This document shows positions 36,715 to 45,241 of a stretch of 64,000 bases of DNA, piece by piece (within the stretch, counting starts at the first letter, position 1; each line of letters starts with the position of its first letter). The notes beneath the pieces were generated by a model, which searched no databases, had not been told where the DNA came from, and saw only the letters and a list, made by a program, of their open reading frames with translations. A program made the position numbers and the translations under genes. Origin of the DNA: Aurantibacter crassamenti (GTDB taxonomy: Bacteria > Bacteroidota > Bacteroidia > Flavobacteriales > Flavobacteriaceae); contig NZ_JAFBGM010000001.1 of the NCBI RefSeq assembly GCF_016811105.1, positions 62,001 to 126,000 on the forward strand, read 5' to 3'.

Positions 36715-37015
36715 TGATTGGTTTTATAATTATTTTATTCATCCAACATGAAATAGCTGTATAAATTCTTGTTATATAAATTGGCTAGCGATAGTAAATA
36801 AAGGTCTTACATGACAACTTATCGCTTAACTTATAATGATTAACTTAATATTGAATTGTGTTGTTTACAGAAAGTGAACATGTTTCTTAAATACCCTTAC
36901 GGCGCATTGAAATAAATTATTTCACCAGAAAAGCAAAATGTAGAAGCTCGCAAAAACATAGAAAAATATAATTAGAGGATTTAGACCCTTCAAACTACAT
37001 TTTCTATTATCTAGA
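36715..37015. other. 301-bp intergenic spacer
   Basis: AT-rich spacer upstream of the large phosphoesterase gene and past the stop of the small gene that follows; it should hold the promoter of the large gene. No ORF and no clear hairpin seen. Confidence 0.4.
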
Positions 37016-37186
37016 TTATGATTGAAATTCAGACCAGCTAAAAGCTATGGCAACAACTATCACTATCAAGACTGCCAAAATAAAATATGCGCCATAAGTG
37101 GTTTTCTTGTTAGATTGAAATATGTACTTTTTTGTATCATCACTCTCATCCTTAATAAACTGCGTATTTTCTTCTCCTTGCTTCAT
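37016..37186 (-). CDS. Small single-helix membrane protein of unknown function
   Basis: 56 residues: polar N-terminus (MKQGEENTQFIKDESDDTKK), then YFILAVLIVIVVAIAFSW as one membrane helix and a short tail. A consensus -7 box TAATTTTG lies 40 bp upstream on the same strand. I do not recognise the family. Probably a stress-type small envelope protein, judging by size and promoter only. Confidence 0.55.
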   Translation of the reverse strand: MKQGEENTQFIKDESDDTKKYIFQSNKKTTYGAYFILAVLIVIVVAIAFSWSEFQS

Positions 37187-37226
37187 GATATCTATTTTTT
37201 AATTAGCGGAATATTTCCTTCTACTG

Positions 37227-37234
37227 CAAAATTA
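37227..37234 (-). promoter_or_regulatory. Bacteroidota -7 box (TAATTTTG) for the small membrane-protein gene
   Basis: On the minus strand TAATTTTG fits TAnnTTTG exactly, 40 bp before the start at 37186. No TTG at the -33 position was clear. Confidence 0.4.
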
Positions 37235-37734
37235 AAATAAGATGAAAGCTTAGAATGCCTTGATTACTAGAAAAAGTAACCCTTTTGATATTTTCATCAG
37301 TAGATTATTTGCGAACAATCGACACGAGAAAATAACTTTCATCTTTCAATAAGTAATTCTTTTTGGAAATAATATTATTTGGTATACATCACTACAAACT
37401 AGCGTTATTGTGGTAATAATCAACTTCAGAATAAAACTATGGTAGTATTGAAATAAAAAAAGAGAACATTCCCACAATGTTCTCTTTTAGTATAATTGCA
37501 ACTTACATAACCTACTTATGTGAGACAAATGTAAAACGCTTAGTAAAAATTGTTTTGCTCTTTTGATTTCGTTTTTAACTCAATTGCAAATAATTATTGT
37601 AGACAGAACAGAAAGGTACCCCCTCTTGGCTCTTATATAATGTAATACTTGAAGTGATAGATTCAATTTGAATAATAATATATTTCATAGATTTAAATTG
37701 GTTGTATTTTACGAAGTAGTTCTAGTAAATACTA
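37235..37734. other. 500-bp non-coding stretch with one isolated hairpin
   Basis: Holds a perfect terminator-like hairpin (AAAAGAGAACATT 37458-37470, AATGTTCTCTTTT 37476-37488) that can work on both strands but has no clear gene next to it. A 37-codon minus-strand frame (37575-37688) is open but has no family pattern. A small RNA ending at the hairpin is possible. Confidence 0.35.
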
Positions 37735-38358
37735 CTATTCTAGTAAACCTTTCAAACCAATATAACTGTAATTAACATCACCTATATGACGATATTGGGT
37801 TTCATGTTCAATCAATTCACTCCAATCAATATTATTGTCAATTGTAGTTTTCTTGTATTCATCTGTCAACGCTTCTGATAGTAGTAGATACTCATCTAAT
37901 GGCACTTCATTTTTCAATAATTTGTGGGCAATAATCAAATCTTCTCCGATAAGCTTAATACGTGTTCCAACCTTTATAGGGGCTACTTCCACCCCATAAT
38001 GCAGAATAATTTTAAGTCCCAACATACTAGGTATTAATAGCGCCTGCTCATTTTCACTATATTTTTTACGCAAAACTTCTAGGCGTCTGTAAAATTCTAT
38101 ATAGAATTGTCGGCATTGATCTACCAATTCTTTAAAATTTGGTAACGGCCCCGTTCTAAAGAATAATACGGCATCACCTTCAATCTCTGAAACTTTTAAT
38201 CCAATTTCATTAGAGTATATAATTTGATTTAATAATGATGGAATCACCTTTGAGCTAAGTTCAAAATCAGTTTCACTCATAAATTTTGTAAATCCGCTGA
38301 TATCAGGTATACAAATTAAAGTTGGCTCGGCTTTACTATTACTTTTCATATTATTCAA
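37735..38358 (-). CDS. DUF2652, class III nucleotide-cyclase-like protein
   Basis: 207 residues. The two metal-binding acids of class III cyclases are in place: D19 in CIPDISGFTKFM and D62 in VSEIEGDAVLFF. The later helix that should read like VNxAxRL is LIIAHKLLK here, so the usual transition-state Asn and Arg are not evident. It may bind nucleotides, be a weak cyclase or be a pseudo-enzyme. It sits 5 kb upstream of the HD-DUF5706 gene on the same strand. Family call is good, activity unknown. Confidence 0.82.
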   Translation of the reverse strand: MNNMKSNSKAEPTLICIPDISGFTKFMSETDFELSSKVIPSLLNQIIYSNEIGLKVSEIEGDAVLFFRTGPLPNFKELVDQCRQFYIEFYRRLEVLRKKYSENEQALLIPSMLGLKIILHYGVEVAPIKVGTRIKLIGEDLIIAHKLLKNEVPLDEYLLLSEALTDEYKKTTIDNNIDWSELIEHETQYRHIGDVNYSYIGLKGLLE

Positions 38359-38652
38359 TTTTCAATATTGATTGGATAGTTCATCAAAAATCGACGCATC
38401 AACACCACTATTATATATATTTCTTTATAACAATACGTACGACGAATGTATTGTTAGGGTTCATTATAATAAGACTAGTATCTTGGTACGCATCCTTCGT
38501 AAGCTGATTTAAAATTTTTGATTAGTGCAATCTCTACATGAATACGTTTACATTTTAACCTTAAAAAATCAAAAGTTAACGCTAATAGCAAATACTTAGC
38601 ATATCAGTTAATCATACTTTCGATACAGCACATCTTAAGTTTATGTCTTACT

Positions 38653-38790
38653 TAAATTTGCAGTCAAGATGTAGAAATGAATTACATCAGATACAGAAAA
38701 AATAAAATATAAATTAACAATATATAAGTAGTTTGGTTGGTTGGTTAAAATGGTCTAGACACTTCTTTGTCAGACCATTTTTTTTTGACA
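38653..38790 (+). ncRNA. Possible small RNA or leader: -7 box followed by a strong terminator, no ORF
   Basis: TAAATTTG at 38653-38660 matches the -7 box. About 90 bp later AAAATGGTCT (38747-38756) pairs with AGACCATTTT, with an inner GAC/GTC pair, then a T-run. Only very short frames lie between. The mscS-type gene starts 46 bp after the hairpin, so attenuation of that gene is the alternative. Confidence 0.35.
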
Positions 38791-38836
38791 ATAACACAGC
38801 TTTACCTAAATAACCTCTTTTAATCACATAAACATT

Positions 38837-39718
38837 ATGATGGAATTACAGTTTTCGAACGCTTGGCAAAAAATGTTAGAAAAAATGCATTCTTGGTTAG
38901 ACAGCATTGTACTCAATATTCCTAATATTATAATTGCCATAATAGTTTTTATTCTAGCGCTTTTAGCTTCAAAGTACATTAGCAAATTAGCCCTACGCTT
39001 GATGGACAAAACGAAATTGCAACTTTCAATGAAAAACCTCATTTCAAAAATGGTTTCTATGATAGTTGTTTTAATGGGTTTATTTCTCATTTTAGGTATA
39101 CTTGATTTAGGCAAAGCTTTAAATACAATTTTGGCTGGTGCTGGTGTTGTAGGTCTTGCTGTTGGTTTAGCGCTTCAAGGTGCTTTAGCTAATACTTACG
39201 CAGGTATTGTTTTATCATACATTAAGCACATTAAATTTGGTGATTGGATTGAGACAAGCGACTATGAAGGTGAGGTTGTAAACATTGATTTAAGGGCGGT
39301 TACCTTAAAACAATCTGACAATAATCTTGTTTACATACCTAATAAATTAGTGGTTGAAAGCCCCATAAAAAACTTTTCAACTACATCGCAATCGCGCGTT
39401 ATATTAGATTGTGGTGTCGGGTATGAATCTGATTTACGTGCAACTCGAGATTTGGTAAAGAAAACAATTATAAGTGAGTTTGATGCAGTTCAAAATAAAG
39501 ATGAAGTTATATTTCTTTATAAGGAATTTGGAGATAGCTCTATTAATTTTGAAACGCGTTTCTGGATTAAATCGACCTCGGCCATAGAAGTTGCAAAGGC
39601 AAAAACTAAAGCCATCATAGCAATCAAAGAAGCTTTTGATCAAAACAACATCAATATTCCTTTCCCAATTCGCACGTTACATTTTCCGGATAAAGTTGCG
39701 ATTACAAATGAGGTATAA
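38837..39718 (+). CDS. MscS-family mechanosensitive channel
   Basis: 293 residues. Three N-terminal membrane helices, with the pore helix GAGVVGLAVGLALQGALANTYAGIVL (Gly/Ala-rich, as in TM3 of MscS), followed by the beta domain (FGDWIETSDYEGEVVNIDLRAVTLKQSDNNLVYIPN) and the alpha/beta C-terminal part. It opens under membrane tension to release solutes during osmotic down-shock. ATG 38837 is chosen; M2 is an alternative. Monocistronic. Confidence 0.93.
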   Translation: MMELQFSNAWQKMLEKMHSWLDSIVLNIPNIIIAIIVFILALLASKYISKLALRLMDKTKLQLSMKNLISKMVSMIVVLMGLFLILGILDLGKALNTILAGAGVVGLAVGLALQGALANTYAGIVLSYIKHIKFGDWIETSDYEGEVVNIDLRAVTLKQSDNNLVYIPNKLVVESPIKNFSTTSQSRVILDCGVGYESDLRATRDLVKKTIISEFDAVQNKDEVIFLYKEFGDSSINFETRFWIKSTSAIEVAKAKTKAIIAIKEAFDQNNINIPFPIRTLHFPDKVAITNEV

Positions 39719-39885
39719 TTGAATTGTATTTGGGGCAAGGTTTTATGCGTTTGAACAACATACGATTGAAAACCAAACTTACCTTTGTATCACAAAACAA
39801 AAGATGTTTTCCGATTATTAATACCAAATAAATTAAAACGTAAAACTAAATATCAAACGAAAAACATCTATCTAAAATAAAATTC

Positions 39886-40569
39886 ATGTATTATAAGCTA
39901 TCAAACACCGCAGAATTAGAAGAGGTCGTGAGAACGTTTGAAAGGCCCTTTAAATACCCGAATCTTTATGCTCCTGAAGTTGTCATCTTTGGATTAAATG
40001 AAGTTACGTTACCGGTAATAACAATTGAGAATAGTCAAGAAATATCATTGGCAATATGGGGAATGTTACCCACAGGATATAAAGAAGATTGGCCCGTTTT
40101 TCAAAGTGTCACCAATACTTTGAACTTATCACAAGATAGTATTGAAGATTCAAATTGGCAAAGTGAAGCTTTTAGAAATAGAAGGTGTCTTATAGTAGTA
40201 AATGGCTTTTTCACCTCTTACTTCAAAGACGGCAAGGTACAACCCCATTACGTTAGTTTAAAATCGAAAAGGCCGTTTACACTCGCAGGCTTGTACAACC
40301 ATACCGAAGATGGTTTTCTTAGTTGTTCTCTTCTGTTAGGTAAGGCAAAAGGGCTTGTAAAACAACATCAGAATCTATCAAACCAAATGCCTTTGATTAT
40401 TGAAGAAAAACGAATCAATAGTTGGCTTGATGAAACTGCTGATATTGATGAATTGAACTACATTCTTAAAAATGCACCTACTGATAATTTAAACATCCAC
40501 CCTATTGCTGCTGACCTTTTTAATCAAGATATTTCATACGATGCTATCTTAGATCCAATTCAAAATTGA
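39886..40569 (+). CDS. SRAP (YedK/HMCES)-like protein lacking the catalytic cysteine
   Basis: 227 residues in a SRAP fold: RRCLIVVNGFFTSYFKDGKVQPHYV corresponds to RCLIPADGFYEW, FTLAGLYNHTED to the AGLW strand, and HQNLSNQMPLII to the HxRMPVIL motif. SRAP proteins begin MCGR, Cys2 forming a thiazolidine crosslink with abasic DNA. Here the start is MYYKLS, with Tyr2, and the NARxE motif is replaced by TNTLN. No upstream in-frame start supplies MC. So the crosslinking chemistry should be absent. Possible DNA-binding paralogue. Confidence 0.78.
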   Translation: MYYKLSNTAELEEVVRTFERPFKYPNLYAPEVVIFGLNEVTLPVITIENSQEISLAIWGMLPTGYKEDWPVFQSVTNTLNLSQDSIEDSNWQSEAFRNRRCLIVVNGFFTSYFKDGKVQPHYVSLKSKRPFTLAGLYNHTEDGFLSCSLLLGKAKGLVKQHQNLSNQMPLIIEEKRINSWLDETADIDELNYILKNAPTDNLNIHPIAADLFNQDISYDAILDPIQN

Positions 40570-40731
40570 ATAGCTACTGAATGACTTTTTTCTTTGAAGA
40601 CATTACCAAAGCATACTAGATTTAAGACCAAAAATATTCTTTTCTCACTAATTTTTACACAAAATTGTTGGTACGAATTGAATGAGTCAATTCTAAATTC
40701 ATATGAACAAATATAGTAGTAGACCCTGCCT

Positions 40732-40739
40732 TAAATTTG
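40732..40739 (+). promoter_or_regulatory. Bacteroidota -7 box (TAAATTTG)
   Basis: Exact TAnnTTTG match 70 bp upstream of the DUF2383 gene, within the same CTTAAATTTG context seen at 38651-38660. Confidence 0.4.
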
Positions 40740-40809
40740 TTTATATCATTCGATGTTATACAATGGGCATCTTAAAAAAAATCATTGTTCATGAAAATTA
40801 GATATCACT

Positions 40810-41259
40810 ATGAGTACATATACAGAAGTTATAGGAAACAAATTAAATAATCTATTAGAGAAAACTTATGATGCTGAAAAAGGTTATAAGAAAGCTGCTG
40901 AAAACACAAAGCATGCCCATTTAAAAAACTATTTTGAAAGAAAATCTCAAGAGCGTTACAATTTTGGTCATGAATTAAAATCTGAAATTAAAACCTTCGG
41001 ACAAGAAACTGACAAAGGCGGTAGTTTGACAGGTGCTGCACATCGTACCTGGATGGACGTTAAAGCTATGTTCTCTGCAGACAATGATGAGTCAATGTTA
41101 GAAGAAGCTATTAGAGGTGAAAAGTCATCTTTAGAAGAATATAGTGACGTTTTAAATGAAACGACACTACCTTCTAGTACAGCATCCATCTTATTGAAGC
41201 AAAAAAATATTATTGCAGGTGGTTTAAACACAATTAAGAAGTTAGAAGACATCAGTTAA
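40810..41259 (+). CDS. PA2169/DUF2383-type four-helix-bundle protein
   Basis: 149 residues, ferritin-like helical protein: KLNNLLEKTYDAEKGYKKAAENTKHAHLKNYFERKSQER, later AIRGEKSSLEEYSDVLN. The acidic/His positions suggest a metal-capable bundle, as in the DUF2383 family. Its role is unknown; homologues occur with stress genes. It has a -7 box upstream and a strong terminator after it, so it is its own transcript. Confidence 0.85.
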   Translation: MSTYTEVIGNKLNNLLEKTYDAEKGYKKAAENTKHAHLKNYFERKSQERYNFGHELKSEIKTFGQETDKGGSLTGAAHRTWMDVKAMFSADNDESMLEEAIRGEKSSLEEYSDVLNETTLPSSTASILLKQKNIIAGGLNTIKKLEDIS

Positions 41260-41280
41260 GACTGATTAAATTTGATATAT

Positions 41281-41311
41281 AAAAGGGTAGCAAAAATGCT
41301 ACCCTTTTTTG
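41281..41311 (+). terminator. Intrinsic terminator of the DUF2383 gene
   Basis: AAAAGGGTAGC and GCTACCCTTTT around AAAAAT-type loop, followed by further T; 21 bp past the stop. Confidence 0.8.
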
Positions 41312-41448
41312 TTTACCTAATAAGAACATCAATCCTGTTTTTATAAAGAGAATATCATACAAATAGCCTTTCTAGAGCAACTCATAGAAGGCATTAGGGT
41401 TAATATCAAAACCGATAACGTTAAGCCGAAACAAGCAATTGCGTGATA

Positions 41449-41462
41449 TTTGTAGTGTACAA
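41449..41462 (+). promoter_or_regulatory. Promoter element TTTGTAGTGTACAA shared with 29373-29386
   Basis: The 14-mer is identical to that before the small genes at 29424. Here it precedes the DUF1328 gene by 55 bp. The TTTG part fits the end of a -7 box. Confidence 0.45.
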
Positions 41463-41517
41463 AGAAAGTAGAAAGTCTATTTTCAATTAAAGACAATAAT
41501 CATTTAAAATATATAGT

Positions 41518-41679
41518 ATGTTACGTTGGACACTCACGTTTGTAGTTTTAGCAATAATTGCTGGAATATTCGGCTTTGGAGGAATCGCTGCAGGAGCTGC
41601 AGGCATTGCAAAAGTTTTATTCTTCATTTTTATAATACTCTTTTTAGTTTCATTAATTAGAGGAAAGAAAATACTATAG
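41518..41679 (+). CDS. DUF1328 small membrane protein
   Basis: 53 residues: [49 protein letters not shown], i.e. two helices around a Gly/Ala-rich turn, the exact DUF1328 plan (AxIAGxFGFGGIAxGAAGIAK). Function unknown, often stress-induced. First of a two-gene transcript with the acidic lipoprotein. Confidence 0.88.
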   Translation: MLRWTLTFVVLAIIAGIFGFGGIAAGAAGIAKVLFFIFIILFLVSLIRGKKIL

Positions 41680-41705
41680 TTATCAATAATTTTAAAACAC
41701 ACATT

Positions 41706-41885
41706 ATGAAAAAGTCAATTTATATGTTACTCTTTGCTTTTATAACAACTATTGCAGTTTCAAGCTGTAGAGAAACAACGACAGGAGAAAAAGTTGAAGA
41801 TGCCGTTGAAGAAGTAGGTGATGAAATGGAAGACGGAGTAGACGAAATTAAAGATGAAGTCGATGATATGACTGATGACAATTAA
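41706..41885 (+). CDS. Small acidic lipoprotein
   Basis: 59 residues: lipobox ending SSC (Cys21), then a highly acidic mature part of about 38 residues (GEKVEDAVEEVGDEMEDGV, EIKDEVDDMTDD) predicted to be one amphipathic helix. 26 bp after the DUF1328 stop and before a terminator, so co-transcribed. Similar acidic helical lipoproteins occur widely in Bacteroidota; function unknown. Confidence 0.75.
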   Translation: MKKSIYMLLFAFITTIAVSSCRETTTGEKVEDAVEEVGDEMEDGVDEIKDEVDDMTDDN

Positions 41886-41909
41886 GAGTTAATTATTTCC
41901 CTCGAAATA

Positions 41910-41943
41910 AAACGGATAGACCACTTAGGTCTGTCCGTTTTTA
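41910..41943 (+). terminator. Terminator, bidirectional
   Basis: AAACGGATAGACC (41910-41922) pairs with GGTCTGTCCGTTT (41928-41940; one G-T wobble), then T-rich DNA. It separates the small-protein operon from the convergent minus-strand membrane gene. Confidence 0.75.
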
Positions 41944-41963
41944 GTTTACAATAGTTTCAATAT

Positions 41964-42500
41964 TTAATCTTTTTCAACTTCTTCTTCAGTGATTGCAAGT
42001 GGATGGTCATACATCCCCAGCCCTACTATTTTGATAATACTAACCACTGTGTTGTATAACATCAAAACAATAACAATTAATCCTGCACTGAGAACACTAG
42101 AAATACCTAATGAAATGTAGTAAATAGTATTATACCAATTATCGGGTACAGAATCTGATTCCGTAATAGGTAAATTAAATATTAAAAATGACATCACCGA
42201 CGCTATAAATACCACCGTGTCAAGCTTCGCTATTTGTAAAACATGTAAATAATGATCTTTCTTAAGCTTTCTTTTTGAGCCAGAACTTATACCCAAAAGG
42301 GTCAGTAAAAGGGCTAATATGGTGGCTGAAGCAAGTGCTATTGTATTACACAAAGTATTCATTCCTGAAAGTGAATTTTCAATAAGTACTTTAGCCTCGT
42401 AACCACTTAATCTACCTAAAAGAATAGCACCTAGTAGAATGATAAATAATGAAATAACACCTCCTAAAATTGCCCTTTTCGTATACTTTGATAATGTCAT
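41964..42500 (-). CDS. Four-helix membrane protein of unknown function
   Basis: 178 residues with membrane segments near 10-30, 48-69, 92-110 and 126-158. No family motif known to me; a basic loop (GSKRKLKKDHYLH) lies between helices 2 and 3 and the C-terminus is acidic (TEEEVEKD). Last gene of a minus-strand run with two AsmA/DUF748-type genes, so an envelope role is likely. Confidence 0.7.
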   Translation of the reverse strand: MTLSKYTKRAILGGVISLFIILLGAILLGRLSGYEAKVLIENSLSGMNTLCNTIALASATILALLLTLLGISSGSKRKLKKDHYLHVLQIAKLDTVVFIASVMSFLIFNLPITESDSVPDNWYNTIYYISLGISSVLSAGLIVIVLMLYNTVVSIIKIVGLGMYDHPLAITEEEVEKD

Positions 42501-42535
42501 TTTTATCGAATTAATTGTTGCTGCTAACTAATAAA

Positions 42536-43663
42536 TTATTCATTCTTTTTTTCTTCGTTTTGTTTATCCGCCAGTTTCTCAGCATCTTCAAAAGTTACGT
42601 CATCATCAACAACACCTTTAAACGCACTAACCCATCCATTCTTTACAATATTAAAAATAGTTGGCCATACCTTTGTCTGCACATTGTTCAAATCACCTTC
42701 TAAAGGTACTTTTGTAGCCAAAGTATTGTTCTTTTGATTTTTAAGTACAAACTTGAAAAAACCTACAAAACCTTCCCATAACTTCTCAAAGAACTTATCA
42801 TCTTTACTAACTAGTTTTGAATCTTTCAATAGGGGTTTAATATACCCCGTTAAAAATCCATCGGCAATTGCCATTTCGCTGAAAACACTAAAATTTCCTT
42901 CTTTAAAATCGATTCCCGCATAATGGTTTGTAAAATCGTTTAATGCTGTAATTGATGCATCTTCTAAAGAAAATGAAACATCCATATCAGGTACTTGTTT
43001 TACCAAATTCATTTTACCAATTAGCTGAACATTTCCATCACCAATTGAGGTTGCGGTAGCCTTAATATCTGATGGCAACTCTCTTCCTTGAAGAATTACA
43101 TTTCTAAGATTTGTTGCATCAAGATGAATATTATTTATGTTTAAATCAATATTTGGATCTGTGGTAAACTCAACAAAAGCAACTTTACCATCAATAACTT
43201 GCAAACGGTTAATATCAATGGGAACAATATCAGTTAATGCCTCTGTCCAATCATCAAATTCAGCTTCAGCGACTTCTTGTTGCTGCTGATCTTCAAACAT
43301 GTAAATAAGCGATGGTCTAGTTAAAATAAGTTCACTAACAATTTCTCCTTTGATAAGCGATTTCCATTCGATAGAAATATCTGTTTTTTCAAATTTTAAA
43401 AAGGGTACCTCTGACACCGCATCTACTTTATTCAAATACATACCTTCAATAACATAGGCACCGCGCAATAGCGATATATCGATATCTTCTACATGTCCAT
43501 AATAAGCGGGAATTTCAGATAACACCTTGTTCACATAATTCTTCACTATATAAGGCAAGGCTATTCTAAAAAGCACCAAAAGCAAAATTATTGACAGTGG
43601 AATAACAAAGCGTTTTCGCTTTAATATCTTCCTTTTTTTTGATGTTGATTTTTCTATATTCAT
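42536..43663 (-). CDS. DUF748/AsmA-like envelope protein
   Basis: 375 residues: one N-terminal helix (about 17-36), then periplasmic beta-rich domain with the DUF748 pattern (YVNKVLSEIPAYYGHVEDIDISLLRGAYVIEGM, SLIKGEIVSELILTRPSLIY). AsmA-clan proteins are thought to move phospholipids between membranes or affect outer-membrane assembly. The C-terminus has a short helix (WEGFVGFFKFVLKNQ) and an acidic tail. 12 bp downstream of a related gene. Confidence 0.82.
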   Translation of the reverse strand: MNIEKSTSKKRKILKRKRFVIPLSIILLLVLFRIALPYIVKNYVNKVLSEIPAYYGHVEDIDISLLRGAYVIEGMYLNKVDAVSEVPFLKFEKTDISIEWKSLIKGEIVSELILTRPSLIYMFEDQQQQEVAEAEFDDWTEALTDIVPIDINRLQVIDGKVAFVEFTTDPNIDLNINNIHLDATNLRNVILQGRELPSDIKATATSIGDGNVQLIGKMNLVKQVPDMDVSFSLEDASITALNDFTNHYAGIDFKEGNFSVFSEMAIADGFLTGYIKPLLKDSKLVSKDDKFFEKLWEGFVGFFKFVLKNQKNNTLATKVPLEGDLNNVQTKVWPTIFNIVKNGWVSAFKGVVDDDVTFEDAEKLADKQNEEKKNE

Positions 43664-43675
43664 AACAGATTGTTG

Positions 43676-45238
43676 TTATTCTTTCTTACCATTTCCGGTC
43701 AGAGTACTAACCATACCGTCACTAACATTCAACCACAAATAATTATAGAATGATTTGTTGGTTTCTCGATCAACTTCAATTGAACCAAATCGGTAACCGT
43801 TACGATCGGTTTTAGAGCCGTCATTGACAAAAACATTACCTATTACTGTTAGAAATTTATTTATCTTCAAGCGGTCTTTGTTAAGTATATTGAACTTAAA
43901 ATCTTGATACTTCATTTTCATATCACCTTGTGAGCTAACCGAATTACCGCTGATTGTAAAATACATTTCATCAACAAATCCTTTAGTTCGAACTCTTAAA
44001 TTAGGTTCTAAAAAAGCATTCAATTTCTCAGCTTCCAAATTCAAAAGCTCACCAGACGCGGTAAATGCATCTGAGGAATTGTTCACATTAAACGTCCAAT
44101 CAAGTTTCAGATCTGCTTGACCAATAAGTTTTGCTGTGGCGTGTATTTTAGTATCCTCAGCATCTTCAAAATTTGTAACATTATTCAGTTCTGCATTGAG
44201 TTCATCAAAAAAGAGCTTACCTGCATGCTGTTCTTTCGCTATTTTCTCTTCATATGATAAATATCCGTTTTCAATTTTCAACTGTTCCACAAAAATGGTT
44301 ATCGGCAATTTTCTTAACAAACGACCGTAAAGTGGTTTAATTCGCATATCGTCTGCAACCAATTTGTCGCGATATATTTCAGCATGTGGTTGTTCAAACA
44401 GTAATGAACTTGCAGTTATTTCAAAACGATTTTCTTTGAACCCGAAATTTAAATCTGATAAATTTACATGAGGTATCTGAAGATCTACATGATCCCGTTC
44501 AACAACCAGGAGTTGCGAAAGTTCTTTAGTACTATATTTAGTAGAGAGGTGTACATCTTTAATCTGTAATTCAGTTTCTGAAGTAAACAAATTAGCTACC
44601 TGAAGAGTTTCATATTTACCCAGATCCACAAAAATTTCAGAAGCATTTATTTCATAGCTATCATATTCCACCGGAATTTTTCGAGTAACCACATCAGAAT
44701 CTGTTTTTAAACTATGAAAATCCAGATTATAATTCGCAATTGAAACTTGAATACTATCTGCAGCATCTTTCATGATATGCATGCTACTATCTTCAATTTC
44801 TAATTTCTTAACTAAAATTGTTTTAAGAAGCTTTACCAAGCCTTTAGATTCAGATTCTTTTTGCTCAATTTTTTTATATGGATAAAAATTGACTGCAGAA
44901 CGTTGCACTTTCAATTCATCAAGCACAATGGAGTTGTTGAATAGTAACTGCATATAACCGAAGCCGTTTAACTGCAATTTTTCTAATTGCAGAGTGGTGT
45001 ATGTTACTAATGAATCTTCGTTTTTAATTTCTAAATGCACTTTGCTGAAATCAACATTTCCTCTTAAAATATTGATATCTAAATCATCATATTTTAGCTC
45101 TAAATGCGGGGGTATTTTTCGTGCTAAAAAATCTTCTACCATTGATTTTGCATGCCATTGTGCAAAACACAAAAGCATCCCAATAAAAATTAAGATGCTC
45201 AAAAGAATAATTATATATTTCTTTTTTTTTCTGTTCAT
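43676..45238 (-). CDS. AsmA/DUF748-like envelope protein
   Basis: 520 residues. N-terminal membrane helix (about 8-25) then a long beta-rich region with the pattern LARKIPPHLELKYDDLDINILRGNVDFSKVHLEI, similar in plan to the following gene. Probably a bridge-like lipid-transport protein in the periplasm, by analogy with AsmA/TamB-clan members. It lies between the ArsC-like gene and the shorter DUF748 gene. Confidence 0.8.
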   Translation of the reverse strand: MNRKKKKYIIILLSILIFIGMLLCFAQWHAKSMVEDFLARKIPPHLELKYDDLDINILRGNVDFSKVHLEIKNEDSLVTYTTLQLEKLQLNGFGYMQLLFNNSIVLDELKVQRSAVNFYPYKKIEQKESESKGLVKLLKTILVKKLEIEDSSMHIMKDAADSIQVSIANYNLDFHSLKTDSDVVTRKIPVEYDSYEINASEIFVDLGKYETLQVANLFTSETELQIKDVHLSTKYSTKELSQLLVVERDHVDLQIPHVNLSDLNFGFKENRFEITASSLLFEQPHAEIYRDKLVADDMRIKPLYGRLLRKLPITIFVEQLKIENGYLSYEEKIAKEQHAGKLFFDELNAELNNVTNFEDAEDTKIHATAKLIGQADLKLDWTFNVNNSSDAFTASGELLNLEAEKLNAFLEPNLRVRTKGFVDEMYFTISGNSVSSQGDMKMKYQDFKFNILNKDRLKINKFLTVIGNVFVNDGSKTDRNGYRFGSIEVDRETNKSFYNYLWLNVSDGMVSTLTGNGKKE

Positions 45239-45241
45239 CTG

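Noticed and set aside
37575-37688. 37-codon minus-strand frame
   Set aside because: No homology pattern and no clear start signal; kept only as a note for the gap.
38824-39114. 96-codon minus-strand frame
   Set aside because: Antisense to the MscS channel helices; composition is a mirror of the real gene.
40703-40801. 32-codon plus-strand frame before the DUF2383 gene
   Set aside because: It spans the -7 box of that gene, so it is more likely the promoter region.
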